Below, piece by piece: positions 19,215 to 28,411 of a stretch of 64,000 bases of DNA (its first letter is position 1; every line of letters begins with the position of its first letter). The position numbers were made by a program, and so were the translations under genes. The DNA comes from Bathymodiolus japonicus methanotrophic gill symbiont (GTDB lineage: Bacteria > Pseudomonadota > Gammaproteobacteria > Methylococcales > Methylomonadaceae), in contig NZ_BLYC01000002.1 of NCBI RefSeq assembly GCF_019721995.1, positions 124,001 through 188,000 of the forward strand, written 5' to 3'. A model generated the notes under the pieces. The model was not told the origin of the DNA. It searched no databases and worked only from the letters and a program-made list of their open reading frames with translations.

Positions 19215-20120
19215 TTACAGTTGCAGGAAAACCAGTTTATCCTGTTTAAACAGCGGGATTAATACACGCTGACGCTTGCTATCAAACCCCAGGTCAGCAG
19301 GCGCATCAAGCCCGTCAGCCAGAATACTGTAGCTATTATCCTTGTTTAATATATACAGAGCAGAGCCAGCCCAGCTAGACATGATTAAGCGACCATCAGC
19401 TAACTTTATGAGTCCGTCAAGATCTCCCTTTGGCGGCTTGACCAGGTTATGACGCTTACCGTGCGCATCAATACTAAAGACTTCGCCAGAGCCGAAAGTT
19501 ACCACAGTAAGTCGTTTGCCTTGCGCAATAATTCCATTGGGATGACCCATTTGCTTATTTTTATAAAGCAGCTCATATTTGCCGTTAGCCAAGACTTTGT
19601 AGATGGCATCAGTACCCGAAGCAGCTAAAGAATCTTTTCCTGCTTTTAAGCCGCTGTCTGTGACATAAACGAAATCGCCTGTACCTGGGGTTATGCCATT
19701 GAGAAAAGTGCTGTTGCTAATATTAATCGATGTTTTCTGCTTGCCGCTGGGAAGGTCGAAAATATGTACTTCATTAATATCAGCGACATACAGATTATTA
19801 CCTTGAATGGCAAGACCCTTGGGCGAATTTAAGCTCACGCCTTTTGTCGTGCCATCGAGCCATTTGAGTTTGATAATACGGCCATCAGGGTGGACTTTTG
19901 AGATAAATCCATTACCGTCTGCCGTTAAACCATCACCATTAAGATTACTGACTAAATACACATCTTCGGCAGCATAATATTCGATGGACTCAGGTGTCAT
20001 AAAGCCAGCGTTAGCAACAATAATTCGCTTAGATTTGTTGCTTTCTGCAGCGATAGAACCAAGCGAGTAACACACAGCGAATAGCATGCTACTAAATAAA
20101 ATCCCCATAGTTCTTATCAT
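19215..20120 (-). CDS. secreted SMP-30/NHL-type beta-propeller protein
   Basis: A 301-residue protein with an N-terminal signal peptide (MGILFSSMLFAVCYSLGSIAA, cleavage likely near residue 25) and repeated propeller blades: SPKGLAIQGNNLYVADINEV, MGHPNGIIAQGKRLTVV, DGLIKLADGRLIMSSWAGSA and DAPADLGFDSKRQRVLIPLF. This pattern matches periplasmic SMP-30/gluconolactonase-like or NHL proteins. The active-site set of true lactonases cannot be confirmed. It is first in an operon with a glycosyltransferase and an epimerase. IS630 copy 2 lies about 120 bp upstream. Confidence 0.75.
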   Translation of the reverse strand: MIRTMGILFSSMLFAVCYSLGSIAAESNKSKRIIVANAGFMTPESIEYYAAEDVYLVSNLNGDGLTADGNGFISKVHPDGRIIKLKWLDGTTKGVSLNSPKGLAIQGNNLYVADINEVHIFDLPSGKQKTSINISNSTFLNGITPGTGDFVYVTDSGLKAGKDSLAASGTDAIYKVLANGKYELLYKNKQMGHPNGIIAQGKRLTVVTFGSGEVFSIDAHGKRHNLVKPPKGDLDGLIKLADGRLIMSSWAGSALYILNKDNSYSILADGLDAPADLGFDSKRQRVLIPLFKQDKLVFLQL

Positions 20121-20242
20121 GTAAATCTCCTTTGAATTTTTAAAATGAATATGCTAAGTAGAAATCAAGTTTAATATCCAGGCTTTCAAAATGCAAAGCG
20201 AACTATAAGATAAATTTTATCTCCCGCTGATGAAATTGTTGC

Positions 20243-21674
20243 TATAGACTTTCAGAAAATTAATTTACGAACAAACAAAAACGACAGAGGGGAAACTGGC
20301 TTATAATTTTCGTCCCAACACTAACGGAAACAGTCAAAAATGGTATCCCTCACTTTTTCAAAGTCAATTGTAGGCCGACTAAAAAAAAATATGGCGACAG
20401 CTCTCAAGCTAAGTAATATTTGTTTATATCGATTAACTCAAGCTCTACTCTGGTTCAGTGAATGCATGGGAATCAAAGAAATAGCACGCCTAATGGGAGT
20501 CTGTGAAAAAACCATTATAAATTGGCTGAAAACATTCATGCATAAAGGTGTCGGTTGGTTAATAGGGCAACACTATCAAGGACGTGGTCGGAAGTCAAAG
20601 TTAACTAAAGACCAGAAAAATAGATTGGTTGAGTTGATAAAGAAAGGCCCAGAAGACAATGGATTTCATTGTGGAATATGGAATACTGCGATGATTGCCG
20701 AGCTTATTTGGTTAAAATTTGAAGTTCGTTATAACTTGAACTATTTATCAAGCCTAATGAAAAAACTGGGCTTCAGTTATCAAAAAGCTCGTTTTGTGAC
20801 TGATCGCCAAGAAGAAGAAAAGTACGAGCTTGAAAGAAAAACGTGGCTGGAAGAAACATTGCCTGCCATTATGGAAAAGGCGGTAGAAGAAAAGAGTGTC
20901 GTTTTATTCGGTGATGAGGTGTCATTTGCTATGTGGGGTTCATTGGCACGAACCTGGGCTCCAATAGGAGAGCAACCCACAGTGAAAACATCAGGGATTC
21001 GAAAAGGGTTGAAAATGTTTGGTACGATCGAACTCGAAGGAGGGAGTTTTCAATACCGAGAATCATTGGCTTATGAGATAAAACCAAAGTCACTTAGACT
21101 TTTAAAAGAAGCTGGGCTGCCTCAAGAATTTTTAGCTATTCTTAAAAGCTTAAAAAATGAGAAATATCCAACACAGAAGCTTTTTATGGAAGCGATATAT
21201 TCTATTGCCGACAACGTCTTAATCGAGAGTTATAAGCCAATGATATTACAACACGCTGAAACATCTGGGCGTTTTAATGGTGAAAGCTATGTTGAGTTTT
21301 TAACACAATTGCTGGCTTATTATAAAGGCAAGATTATTCTAATTGAAGATGGTGCCCCGTATCATGGAAGCGGTGTTATTAAGGAATTTAAGTTAGCTAA
21401 TGTAGATCGTTTGACAGTAGAATGTCTCCCTGCGTTCTCGCCGGATTTTAATCCGATTGAGAAATTATGGAAAAATACGAAACGCGATTCGACTCATATG
21501 AAGTATTTTAAAACTTTTGAAGATCTTCATGATTCAGTTGTGCAAACTTTTAACACTTATATGCATGATGCCAGTAAAGTGATTTGTGTTATGCAAAAAT
21601 TGCGGGAAGATTTCGTTGTTACCGCCTAAGTTTAAGCGCTCCAAATTTGGAAATTATTTATCTGAGAAACTATA
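20243..21674 (+). mobile_element. IS630-family element, copy 2 (intact transposase)
   Basis: The left end TATAGACTTTCAG is at 20243. The right end CTGAGAAACTATA lies at the same MITE position as in copy 1. The right MITE half follows to CTTCAG at 21724, but the left MITE half is absent and unique sequence abuts the IS, so a deletion or one-sided rearrangement has removed it. Confidence 0.85.
20340..21629 (+). CDS. IS630-family transposase
   Basis: An intact 429-residue protein. The N-terminal helix-turn-helix IKEIARLMGVCEKTIINWL is followed by a DDE domain: VVLFGDEVSFAMWGS (D), KIILIEDGAPYHGSG (D) and FSPDFNPIEKLWKNTK (E or D of the IS630/mariner type). The start at 20340 covers MVSLTFSKSIVGRLKKN; an alternative ATG at 20390 would give 412 residues. 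This is the only complete IS630 transposase in the window and may act in trans on copy 1. Confidence 0.9.
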   Translation: MVSLTFSKSIVGRLKKNMATALKLSNICLYRLTQALLWFSECMGIKEIARLMGVCEKTIINWLKTFMHKGVGWLIGQHYQGRGRKSKLTKDQKNRLVELIKKGPEDNGFHCGIWNTAMIAELIWLKFEVRYNLNYLSSLMKKLGFSYQKARFVTDRQEEEKYELERKTWLEETLPAIMEKAVEEKSVVLFGDEVSFAMWGSLARTWAPIGEQPTVKTSGIRKGLKMFGTIELEGGSFQYRESLAYEIKPKSLRLLKEAGLPQEFLAILKSLKNEKYPTQKLFMEAIYSIADNVLIESYKPMILQHAETSGRFNGESYVEFLTQLLAYYKGKIILIEDGAPYHGSGVIKEFKLANVDRLTVECLPAFSPDFNPIEKLWKNTKRDSTHMKYFKTFEDLHDSVVQTFNTYMHDASKVICVMQKLREDFVVTA

Positions 21675-21724
21675 GTTGTAGCATAGTTTCAATTTTACCA
21701 TAAATAATTATTGGGAAACTTCAG
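21675..21724 (+). repeat. MITE right-half remnant
   Basis: 50 bp from GTTGTAGCATAG to CTTCAG match one end of the MITE family. It is separated from its missing other half by the IS630 insertion. Confidence 0.8.
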
Positions 21725-21830
21725 ATATTTAATTAATGAAAGGTTTTGTAGTTCAATATTCGCTAAAGTGTTATGGTCTGCATTCAGGGGTTTTATAATT
21801 CCCTAATATAGTGCCTAGCACCTCCACTAC

Positions 21831-22125
21831 CGCTGAAAATCAGGGAAACGGAGCCTAAGCGAAGTGATGATTTTTAGTCCGCGATAGCCGTAGGGCCGTT
21901 ATTTTGTCGGAGTCTGAGCGTTAGCGAAGGTGGAGACAAAATAAAAGGCCATCCGACACGGCGTCAAGTCATTTGGAGCCTATGTTCCGACCCCTTGTTG
22001 GGTCGGGACGAGGTGACGAGGACGAATCGGGGCCGCCGGAGGCATAAGTGGTCGCGTTAAGTTTTTGCTGCTTGCTTGGGCTGGGATGCCAAAAACAAGC
22101 TTTCGCAAAAATAGCGACTCCCCGA
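21831..22125 (+). mobile_element. A element copy 4
   Basis: 295 bp, AGCCTAAGCG variant, preceded by CTAC. It ends 21 bp before the start codon of the small Met-rich protein, so it separates that gene from its former promoter; the ribosome-binding AAAGGT lies just beyond its edge. Confidence 0.9.
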
Positions 22126-22146
22126 TTTTTATAAAAGGTTAAAATC

Positions 22147-22509
22147 ATGAAGTACATCGTTAAATCAATAGCAGTTCTTGTTTTATCAGTTGCCAGCATT
22201 TCGGCATTAGCTAAAGATAAGCCCATGAACATGCAGCCTGGAAATGCTTCCGGTCAGGGTATGGCTATGGAAATGTCTGATGAAATGAAAGACAAGATGG
22301 CGCGCAAGAAGCAAATATATATCTTGAAAATGAATGATCTTTCCGACCGCATTCAGGATGAGAAAAATGCTAAAAAGAAACAGGCATTAATGGACGAACA
22401 ACTACAGCTAATTAAAGATCATCAAGAAAAAAAGCGCCAAATGAAAATGAAGATGATGCAAAAACATCATCAGAAAATGATGCAAAAAAAGGGCAGTATG
22501 AAAATGTAA
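22147..22509 (+). CDS. small secreted Met/Lys/His-rich protein
   Basis: A 120-residue protein with a clear signal peptide (MKYIVKSIAVLVLSVASISALA, cut about residue 22). The mature chain is extremely rich in Met and Lys: MNMQPGN, MAMEMSDEMKDKMARKK, and a C-terminal tail built from MKMKMMQKHHQKMMQKK. A central helical stretch contains KKKQALMDEQLQLIKDHQEK. No known catalytic domain is visible. Met and His clusters of this sort bind Cu(I)/Ag(I) in periplasmic copper proteins, and the window holds two metal-efflux systems, so a periplasmic metal-binding role is plausible but inferred. AAAGGT precedes the ATG. Confidence 0.7.
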   Translation: MKYIVKSIAVLVLSVASISALAKDKPMNMQPGNASGQGMAMEMSDEMKDKMARKKQIYILKMNDLSDRIQDEKNAKKKQALMDEQLQLIKDHQEKKRQMKMKMMQKHHQKMMQKKGSMKM

Positions 22510-22556
22510 AAAAATCTTACCCGATTAACTGTCAACGCTAACGGGTGAAACATCTA

Positions 22557-22590
22557 TTGGTATTGGGACGCATATGCTTCCCAATACCAA
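22557..22590 (+). terminator. terminator after Met-rich protein gene
   Basis: TTGGTATTGGGA (22557-22568) pairs perfectly with TCCCAATACCAA (22579-22590) across a 10 bp loop. No long T run follows, so strength is uncertain. Confidence 0.6.
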
Positions 22591-22977
22591 AATCTTAACC
22601 CAGCCTTTGATCTTAAATTTATGACTAATTGTGAACTATAAGATAAGGGAGATCATCAGTGTTCCCATTGAAAGAAGAAGTACCTAAACAAAGCAGCCTA
22701 TAACCTACCTGAAGGTAGCGCCACTCGAATATTTCCATCTTTTTGATTTTAATCACTTATAACAGCAAATAGACACTCTGTAGGCACCGTAAAAAAAACA
22801 ACAAATAATTTCAAATAAAGCTTGCAATTGCCGAAAAAAGTTTTCTAAAAATTTCCGTTTTAATCACCTCATAAACGGATATCACCCATGCTTAAAGACC
22901 TACCACTCTCTGAACATATTCACCAACACTGCAATGAAAGTATCGGTGTTTTTCAAGATAGTTTTCGCCTAAATTAT

Positions 22978-24045
22978 TTAAGCCGCTTCATCAGTCCTGT
23001 CAGGATTTAATGAAACTGGCCCTGTAGCATCCCAGTTTCTGGTTGAGCCAGACCATCTGGAAGGTTTTTCTTTTTTTTCTTTTTTCTTCTGGAGATATAA
23101 TTTATCTCGCATTTCAAGAATATTTTTGTCTTTTCCTTCATGTTGTTCCGCAGGTGTGACGAATTTTATTTTGCTGTGCCGGTGCTCGTTGTTATACCAT
23201 TCGACAAAGTTACCTACCCATTCCCGGGCTTCATCAAGACTATCAAAGCCACTGCCAGGCCAGTCAGGACAATACTTTACCGTTCTAAACAAAGCTTCAG
23301 AATAAGGGTTGTCATTACTCACTCGTGGGCGGCTGTATGAGCTGGTTAAGTTTAAATCATACATTTTGCTGCGCAAGGTGAGTGATTTCATTGGTGCGCC
23401 ATTATCAGAATGGAGCACCAATGGGTTATACATCATTTTTTCCTTTAATAGGCTACGCTCAAGTAGTGTAGCGGCATCTTCGCCACTTTCTTGTTCATAC
23501 ACTTCAGCCCCGACTATTTTTCGGCTATAAATGTCCTCTATCATATATAAATAGTAGAACTGACCCACGATGGGTGTTGGCATGTAGCTGATATCCCACG
23601 TCCATACCTGGTTCGCTTTTTCTGCGATATAACTCGTTGGTTTGGAGGTGTTTTTGCGCTCTTTAGCCCGCCCTCTATGTGTGACTTGTTCTGCTTTATG
23701 CAACACTCGATAAAATGATGATTCGGAGGCAATGTAGATGCCTTTGTCTGCCAGGATAGGGACGATTTGACTCGGTGGTAAATTGGCATACTCGTCCTCA
23801 TTACAGGTCATTAAAATAGCAAGTTGCTCATATTCGCTTAATTTATTATTAGGAGATGGGCGTATGGCATCCGACCTTCTATCGGCCTCTACTCCTCCGT
23901 TAACTTGCCAGTTTTGTAAGGTACGAATGCTGATACCAACAATATCACAGGCTTTGCCCTTTCTGGCACCTTGTCCAATGGCTTCATTGATCCATGTGAC
24001 ATAATTTACGCGCTCTGAGTGAGGAATTAAGCGTCCTCGTTTTCC
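22978..24045 (-). CDS. IS3-family transposase OrfB (integrase catalytic domain)
   Basis: The open frame is about 350 residues, from the -1 frame that overlaps the end of orfA (GRLIPHSERVNYVTWINEA) to the stop at 22978. An HTH-like region (GKACDIVGISIRTLQNWQV) is followed by the retroviral-type integrase core: ANQVWTWDISYMPTP (D), LVLHSDNGAPMKS (D) and SNDNPYSEALFRTVKY (E). In IS3 elements OrfB is made as an OrfAB fusion by -1 frameshifting at the overlap, where GGAAAAC occurs here. The core is intact, but OrfA is split by the A element, so no functional fusion can be made. Confidence 0.85.
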   Translation of the reverse strand, partial: GKRGRLIPHSERVNYVTWINEAIGQGARKGKACDIVGISIRTLQNWQVNGGVEADRRSDAIRPSPNNKLSEYEQLAILMTCNEDEYANLPPSQIVPILADKGIYIASESSFYRVLHKAEQVTHRGRAKERKNTSKPTSYIAEKANQVWTWDISYMPTPIVGQFYYLYMIEDIYSRKIVGAEVYEQESGEDAATLLERSLLKEKMMYNPLVLHSDNGAPMKSLTLRSKMYDLNLTSSYSRPRVSNDNPYSEALFRTVKYCPDWPGSGFDSLDEAREWVGNFVEWYNNEHRHSKIKFVTPAEQHEGKDKNILEMRDKLYLQKKKEKKEKPSRWSGSTRNWDATGPVSLNPDRTDEAA

Positions 24046-24825
24046 TCCCAGAGCGCATCCAGCTTTTTTCTAAGCACCAATAAGGCCGCTGTTTCTGCAA
24101 GTGCTTTCTCTTTGCGATTAAGCTCTTTCGCTGAAAATCAGGGAAACGGAGCTTTAGCGAAGTGAAGATTTTTAGTCCGCGATAGCCGTAGGGCCGTTGT
24201 TTTGTCGGAGTCTGAGCGTTAGCGAAGGTGGAGACAAAATAAAAGGCCATCCGACACGGCGTCAAGTCATTTGGAGCCTATGTTCCGACCCCTTGTTGGG
24301 TCGGGACGAGGTGACGAGGACGAATCGGGGCCGCCGGAGGCATAAGTGGTCGCGTTAAGTTTTTGCTGCTTGCTTGGGCTGGGATGCCCAAAACAAGCTT
24401 TCGCAAAAATAGCGACTCCCCGACTTTAATTTTTTGTTTTCACTACGTAATTGTTTTAATACGTTTTTATCTGTTTTTTCTTGCGTCACGTTTTGCTCTG
24501 ATCCTTTAATAAAATGGGTCTTCCAGGACTCAAGTTCAGCTTTATAAAGCCCATGTGTACGACAATATTCATTACACTCTTGCTCGCTCAGGGTACTTGT
24601 TTCTATAATGGCTGATAATTTTTTCTCGGATGTCCACTGTATAGGAGAATGGCTTGTGTTTTTAGTGTTTTTGCACTTCTTATCAACATAAGTTTGCTTC
24701 CACGTATACAGCGTTCCGTAAGGAATATTTTCGGCCTTAGCTAATTCAGGTACGCTCGTATTTAAGGGGGGAAGCATTTTGTTAATGATGGCATCTTTTC
24801 TTTCTTTTGGGTATTGAGTTGTCAT
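24027..24825 (-). pseudogene. IS3-family OrfA split by A element
   Basis: The start at 24825 gives MTTQYPKERKDAIINKML and an HTH (PELAKAENIPYGTLYTWKQTY). The chain runs to SENKKLK, where 295 bp of A copy 5 intervene. It resumes with KELNRKEKALAETAALLVLRKKLDAL and ends at the stop at 24027. The leucine-zipper-like heptads at the break are what IS3 OrfA proteins use to dimerise. Removing exactly 295 bp restores an unbroken frame, which shows clean insertion without duplication. Confidence 0.85.
24129..24423 (+). mobile_element. A element copy 5, inside IS3 orfA
   Basis: 295 bp, preceded by CTTT. Removing it rejoins codons KLK and KELNR of orfA in frame, so the insertion is exact and made no target duplication. 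It lies antisense to the gene it breaks. Confidence 0.93.
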
Positions 24826-25859
24826 GGTTTTATTTTTCCGCCCCTTGTTTGAGTTATTATTTTTCAAATAAGGCGAAAACTATCCTGACACGGGGGGGGT
24901 ATGGAACGTGCCCTGTTAGCAGAGCGTCATCCTTTGTGGGCTCGTTCATGCCCAGAGTTGAAGGATATCGACTTTATTCGCCTTGGGTTATTACGCTGTA
25001 TCAGTGTAGTCGATAGTGGTAGCCATTTCCTCCAAACCAATGAACAGATTTATGGCCAGCTGCTTCCCCACTCAACGTATTTTAAATCACTGAAGTCGCA
25101 TAGACGAACAAGTATGCTTGAGGCATTTGAACAGCAGAGCTATCATCTTCACGCTGAAACACTGCTATCACAAGGCATTGATTATCTTAAAGCATTCCCA
25201 GAACTTGACGAATACACCATAGAAGCAGCGGATGGACATTTTATTGATCATGCCTGCCATACTGAAAAAAACAGCAAGGGGAAAGTTTATGCGGCCGGGG
25301 GGGATTTACGCGTTGAATCTCAGAAGTGGGTTGCTCAGATTTCTTTGTCTGGTGACAAACGGAACTCAGAGGCATCAAGAAATACCTGTGTTACGAGATC
25401 ATATTGAAAAGCAAAACAAGGGAAATAACAGCTCTCAGAAACATCTCTATGTCTACGATAAAGCCGTCACCGACTTTGTCTGGTGGGATCGGCAGAAACG
25501 ACATGCTAATTACATGATTTCAATGCTAAAAGAAAATTCAATTGCGACTCTGGTTGAGTCTATCCCTTTTGACTCCCGCCATGAGATCAATACAGGGGTT
25601 GAAGCATACAGTGTGTACGAAAACAAGGGCATCAAATTTAACGTGGTGGATTACCGTGATCCAGAAACCGGAAAACTTCACCGGTTTGTGACAACCTTGC
25701 CAATGACCATTAACCCTGGAACCATTGCTATGCTGTATTTCAAGCGATGGACGATTGAAAAGACATTCAATAACACTAAAACTCGATGTTCAAGTTTTTG
25801 ATATTGAGAAGGTAAAATCAGGTATTCTGAGGTTGTTGTAATTTTATCGGTGTAAGCCC

Positions 25860-27526
25860 ATGTTAATGAATGCCCCAGCCACCTTTATCCAAAGCTATAT
25901 TGACGATTTAAATGATGCGCTCAATCAGCTAAAACCCGGAGCCGCTTTGACACGGATTCAAGCCGCTTGGTTGGGCACTTGTTTAACGTGCATACTGCTA
26001 ATGAACTCTGTTTGCTGGGCTAAGTTTGAGCGAGCAAGCCTTGGAGATTGCAAAGTAGCCGCATTATCCTGGGTGTTTCGTAAAGCAAGTATACCCTGGG
26101 ACTGGTTGCTACGGTTGAGTGTGGTCTTAATTTTAAAACGTTATGGCATTACTGAAGGTGTGTTGGCCTTTGATGAATCAGACCGAGCACGATCTAAGTC
26201 TACAAAACGTATTTATAAGGTTTACAAGCAGAAACACAAAGGCTCCGGCGGGTATGTTAATGGACAAACGATAGTATTATTGCTGCTAGTTACCTCATCC
26301 ATTACAGTGCCTGTCGGTTTTTTCTTTTATATGCCGGATCCAGCCTTAAAGCAGTGGGATAAAGAAGATAAACGGTTGAAAAAGAGCGGTATAGCAAAAA
26401 AAGATCGGCCTATTAAGCCTGAACGTGACAGTGCCTACCCGACCAAAACAGAGATTGCATTAGGCTTATTAAAAGAGTTTAAAGTTGCGCATAGCCTGAT
26501 TAAAATTAAAGGCGTACTGGCTGATGCGCTGTATGGTGAAAAAGCCTTTATGGACGAAGCCGCTAAAGAATCTGGAGGCTCGCAGGTGATTAGCCAATTA
26601 CGTAAAAACCAAAATATTGAATATAGAGGTAGAATAAGGTCAGTCGAGAGCTACTTTAATTCGATTAACAAAGGCATTGATCAGATAATACGTGTACGTG
26701 GCGGCAAAGAGATTAAAGTGACTGTCAGCAGTGCACGATTAAAGGTGAGTTCTCACAGTAAAAAACGCTTTGTCATTGCCTTAAAATATGACGGTGAAAA
26801 CGACTATCGCTATTTAGTGGCGACAGACCTGACTTGGCGCACACAAGATATTATTCAAGCCTATACGTTGAGATGGCTGATTGAGGTTTTCTTTGAGGAC
26901 TGGAAGCTTTATGAAGGATGGGGGCGTGAGGCCAAACAATTAGATGAAGAGGGATCAAGCCGTGGCCTGATTCTGAGTCTTTTGTTTGACCATTGCCTTC
27001 TCCTTCACCCAGAGCAAATAGCCCGCATTGAAAGCAAACTACCTGAGTATACCGTAGGAAGCTTACAGCGCAAGTCTCAAACGCTGTCAGCCCCGGACGG
27101 GCTGATAGTCTCCAGAAGGCGCAGGGAAATTTGCCAATCCGAAGTGCGCGATAGCGCGCGAGGGAGGCTAAAATTTTATCCCGAATAGCCGTAGAGCCAT
27201 TTGTGGTAGCCATGACTGAGCTGCTTTGTGCTCAGTCTGTGGCGGACGCAGGGCGGCTGGAGCATCTCCTATTCGCTGCGTAGGTGAACGAATTACGGCG
27301 ACAGGAGTCCCGGAATTTCGTGAGGTAGCATGGCGCGCCTGTGGATGTACTGCTTGAGTTCATCACGTCATTGCTAGAGTTTCCAGATCCTGGTGATAAG
27401 CTGAAAGAGTTAGGTGAATTAATAAAGGATGTGTTTCAACTGATGCCATCAGGAAAACATATGATTGGCAGAGATTTAGGGCGCTTAGGGCCAACAGCAT
27501 CATTAAAGTATTGTTCTACTGGGTGA
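25860..27526 (+). pseudogene. IS4-superfamily type 2 transposase split by C element
   Basis: The N-terminal 407 residues are in frame (start MLMNAPATFIQSYIDDL; catalytic VLAFDESDRARSK, GVLADALYGEKAFMD, and the YREK signature YTLRWLIEVFFEDWK). At SLQRKSQ the 260 bp C copy 1 intervenes, and the native end MDVLLEFITSLLEFPD resumes beyond it and stops at 27526. The catalytic centre lies upstream of the break, so a C-terminally altered protein (442 residues) might still be made. The second copy at 44462 gives the uninterrupted sequence across this site. Confidence 0.85.
27082..27341 (+). mobile_element. C element copy 1 (260 bp)
   Basis: It runs from CGCTGTCAGCCCC to GCGCGCCTG, preceded by CAAA. 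The uninterrupted site is seen in the other type 2 copy (GTCTCAAATGGATG near 44953), proving an exact insertion between CAAA and TGG with no duplication and no loss. Hairpins include CAGCCC/GGGCTG, GCGCGATAGCGCGC and GACTGAGC/GCTCAGTC. Confidence 0.95.
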
Positions 27527-28054
27527 AGGTAAGAGTTTGATGGCAATGGGATGGAAAAACTTGAACATCGAGTAAAAGTAATTTCAAGGAAACTAAAGCT
27601 TGGTCTTCCAATACCCGCTCACTTGAAAATCAAATGCGCCTGACTGCAATGAGCTATAATTTAATGCGCGTGTTTGAAGAGATTTCAAAAACACAACAGC
27701 CAGAATTGATTCATCCATCGGATAAAAAATATAGCGAGGCTCTGGAGATAAGGCAGCAACAGGCTCAAAAACGAGATCGTTTTGTGAATCCATTATTTTT
27801 CCAGGCAAGAATATCTCGTATCAGCTCGTATACCATTCGGGCAGTTCAAAACGCAATAATAACAGGAATGTCTTTACAGTGCTTTATGAGCTCTCTTGTG
27901 GCGAGGTTAGTTTCACGGCCTCAATTGATAGGGGAACACTGATGAGGGAGATGGAGACACTTATCATCCAGAACTGCTGCTCTTTTTGTCCGTATTCTGC
28001 GTTGTAGTAACTTTCTGGTTTATCAGATCAAACAGACAGATCGCAATTTTTAAA

Positions 28055-28258
28055 CTGAAGTTTCCCAATTATTGAGTAGCTGAAATACACAATGCTGGTG
28101 TATCGAGGTTTATTTTAGGTGGTTTTGCCATGTTTATAGCAAACCCCTACTTAATTCCCCTTAGGCAATAGCATTTGAAACGAATGAAAAGACTATTTTT
28201 TTCATATAGTTGTAGCATAGTTTTAATTTTACCATAAATAATTATTGGGAAACTTCAG
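28055..28258 (+). mobile_element. MITE copy 2 (204 bp)
   Basis: Complete, with ends CTGAAGTTTCCCAATTATT and AATTATTGGGAAACTTCAG. It has no coding capacity. Flanks here show no clear duplication. The 110 bp between the IS4 nest and this MITE hold nothing recognisable. Confidence 0.9.
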
Positions 28259-28312
28259 TATAGGCAATAACTTGTTTCATAATATTTACGCTTAATTTTA
28301 AATATTTAATTT

Positions 28313-28410
28313 GATGCGCTTCGTCCCTCAGCACATCCTACAAAGGGGGTATTTAATGGTTGTGGTATTACCACCGCCGTAGGATGTGCTGACGATAGGA
28401 AGTGCATCAA
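28313..28410. repeat. REP-like pair, inverted order
   Basis: GATGCGCTTCGTCCCTCAGC..CATCCTAC (28313-28341) and GTAGGATGTGCTGACGATAG..GCATCAA (28379-28410) face each other with their GTAG feet inward. It abuts the czcA stop and could act as its terminator. Confidence 0.75.
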
Positions 28411-28411
28411 T

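Larger units (their letters stand above)
22944..24899 (-). mobile_element. IS3-family insertion sequence interrupted by A copy 5
   Basis: Inverted ends contain GATAGTTTTCGCC on both sides (22944 side CGGTGTTTTTCAAGATAG; 24899 side a G-run with TGTCAGGATAG read in reverse). The direct repeat TAT at 22941-22943 and 24900-24902 is the 3 bp duplication typical of IS3. Two overlapping frames, orfA and orfB, lie on the minus strand. Confidence 0.88.
25782..27572 (+). mobile_element. IS4-superfamily element (type 2), copy 1, interrupted by C copy 1
   Basis: Inverted ends CTCGATGTTCAAGTTTTT and AAAAACTTGAACATCGAG are flanked by the 5 bp duplication TAAAA (25777-25781 and 27573-27577) within the type 1 transposase. 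Length without the C element is 1531 bp. Confidence 0.9.
22888..27942 (+). pseudogene. IS4-like type 1 transposase, in three pieces and frameshifted
   Basis: The coding parts are 22888-22943 (MLKDLPLSEHIHQHCNES), 24900-25781 and 27573-27942, which together spell the type 1 transposase. Unlike copies 1 and 2, the N-terminal frame is correct (GGATATCGAC), but the poly-G tract in the 25317 region has seven G residues instead of six, which shifts the frame within YAAGGIYALNL. Two IS insertions interrupt it further: IS3 after codon 18 and the second IS4-like element inside the YREK helix just before the essential Lys region. Dead. Confidence 0.88.
22654..27944 (+). mobile_element. IS4-like element (type 1), copy 3, carrying nested IS3, IS4-like type 2, A and C elements
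   Basis: The outer ends CATCAGTGTTCCC (22654) and GGGAACACTGATG (27944) are flanked by a perfect 8 bp duplication AGGGAGAT at 22646-22653 and 27945-27952, so this 5.3 kb region is one original insertion. Inside are an IS3 copy (22944-24899) holding A copy 5, and a second IS4-like element (25782-27572) holding C copy 1. Removing them restores a 1.5 kb element like that at 14647. Confidence 0.93.

Noticed and set aside
24129-24423. A, B and C elements as group II introns
   Set aside because: No GTGYG start or AY end, no recognisable domain V or reverse transcriptase, and several copies lie antisense to the gene they interrupt, where splicing could not restore it.
26851-27213. 120-residue minus-strand frame in the IS4-superfamily type 2 region
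   Set aside because: It is a shadow of the transposase and the C element.
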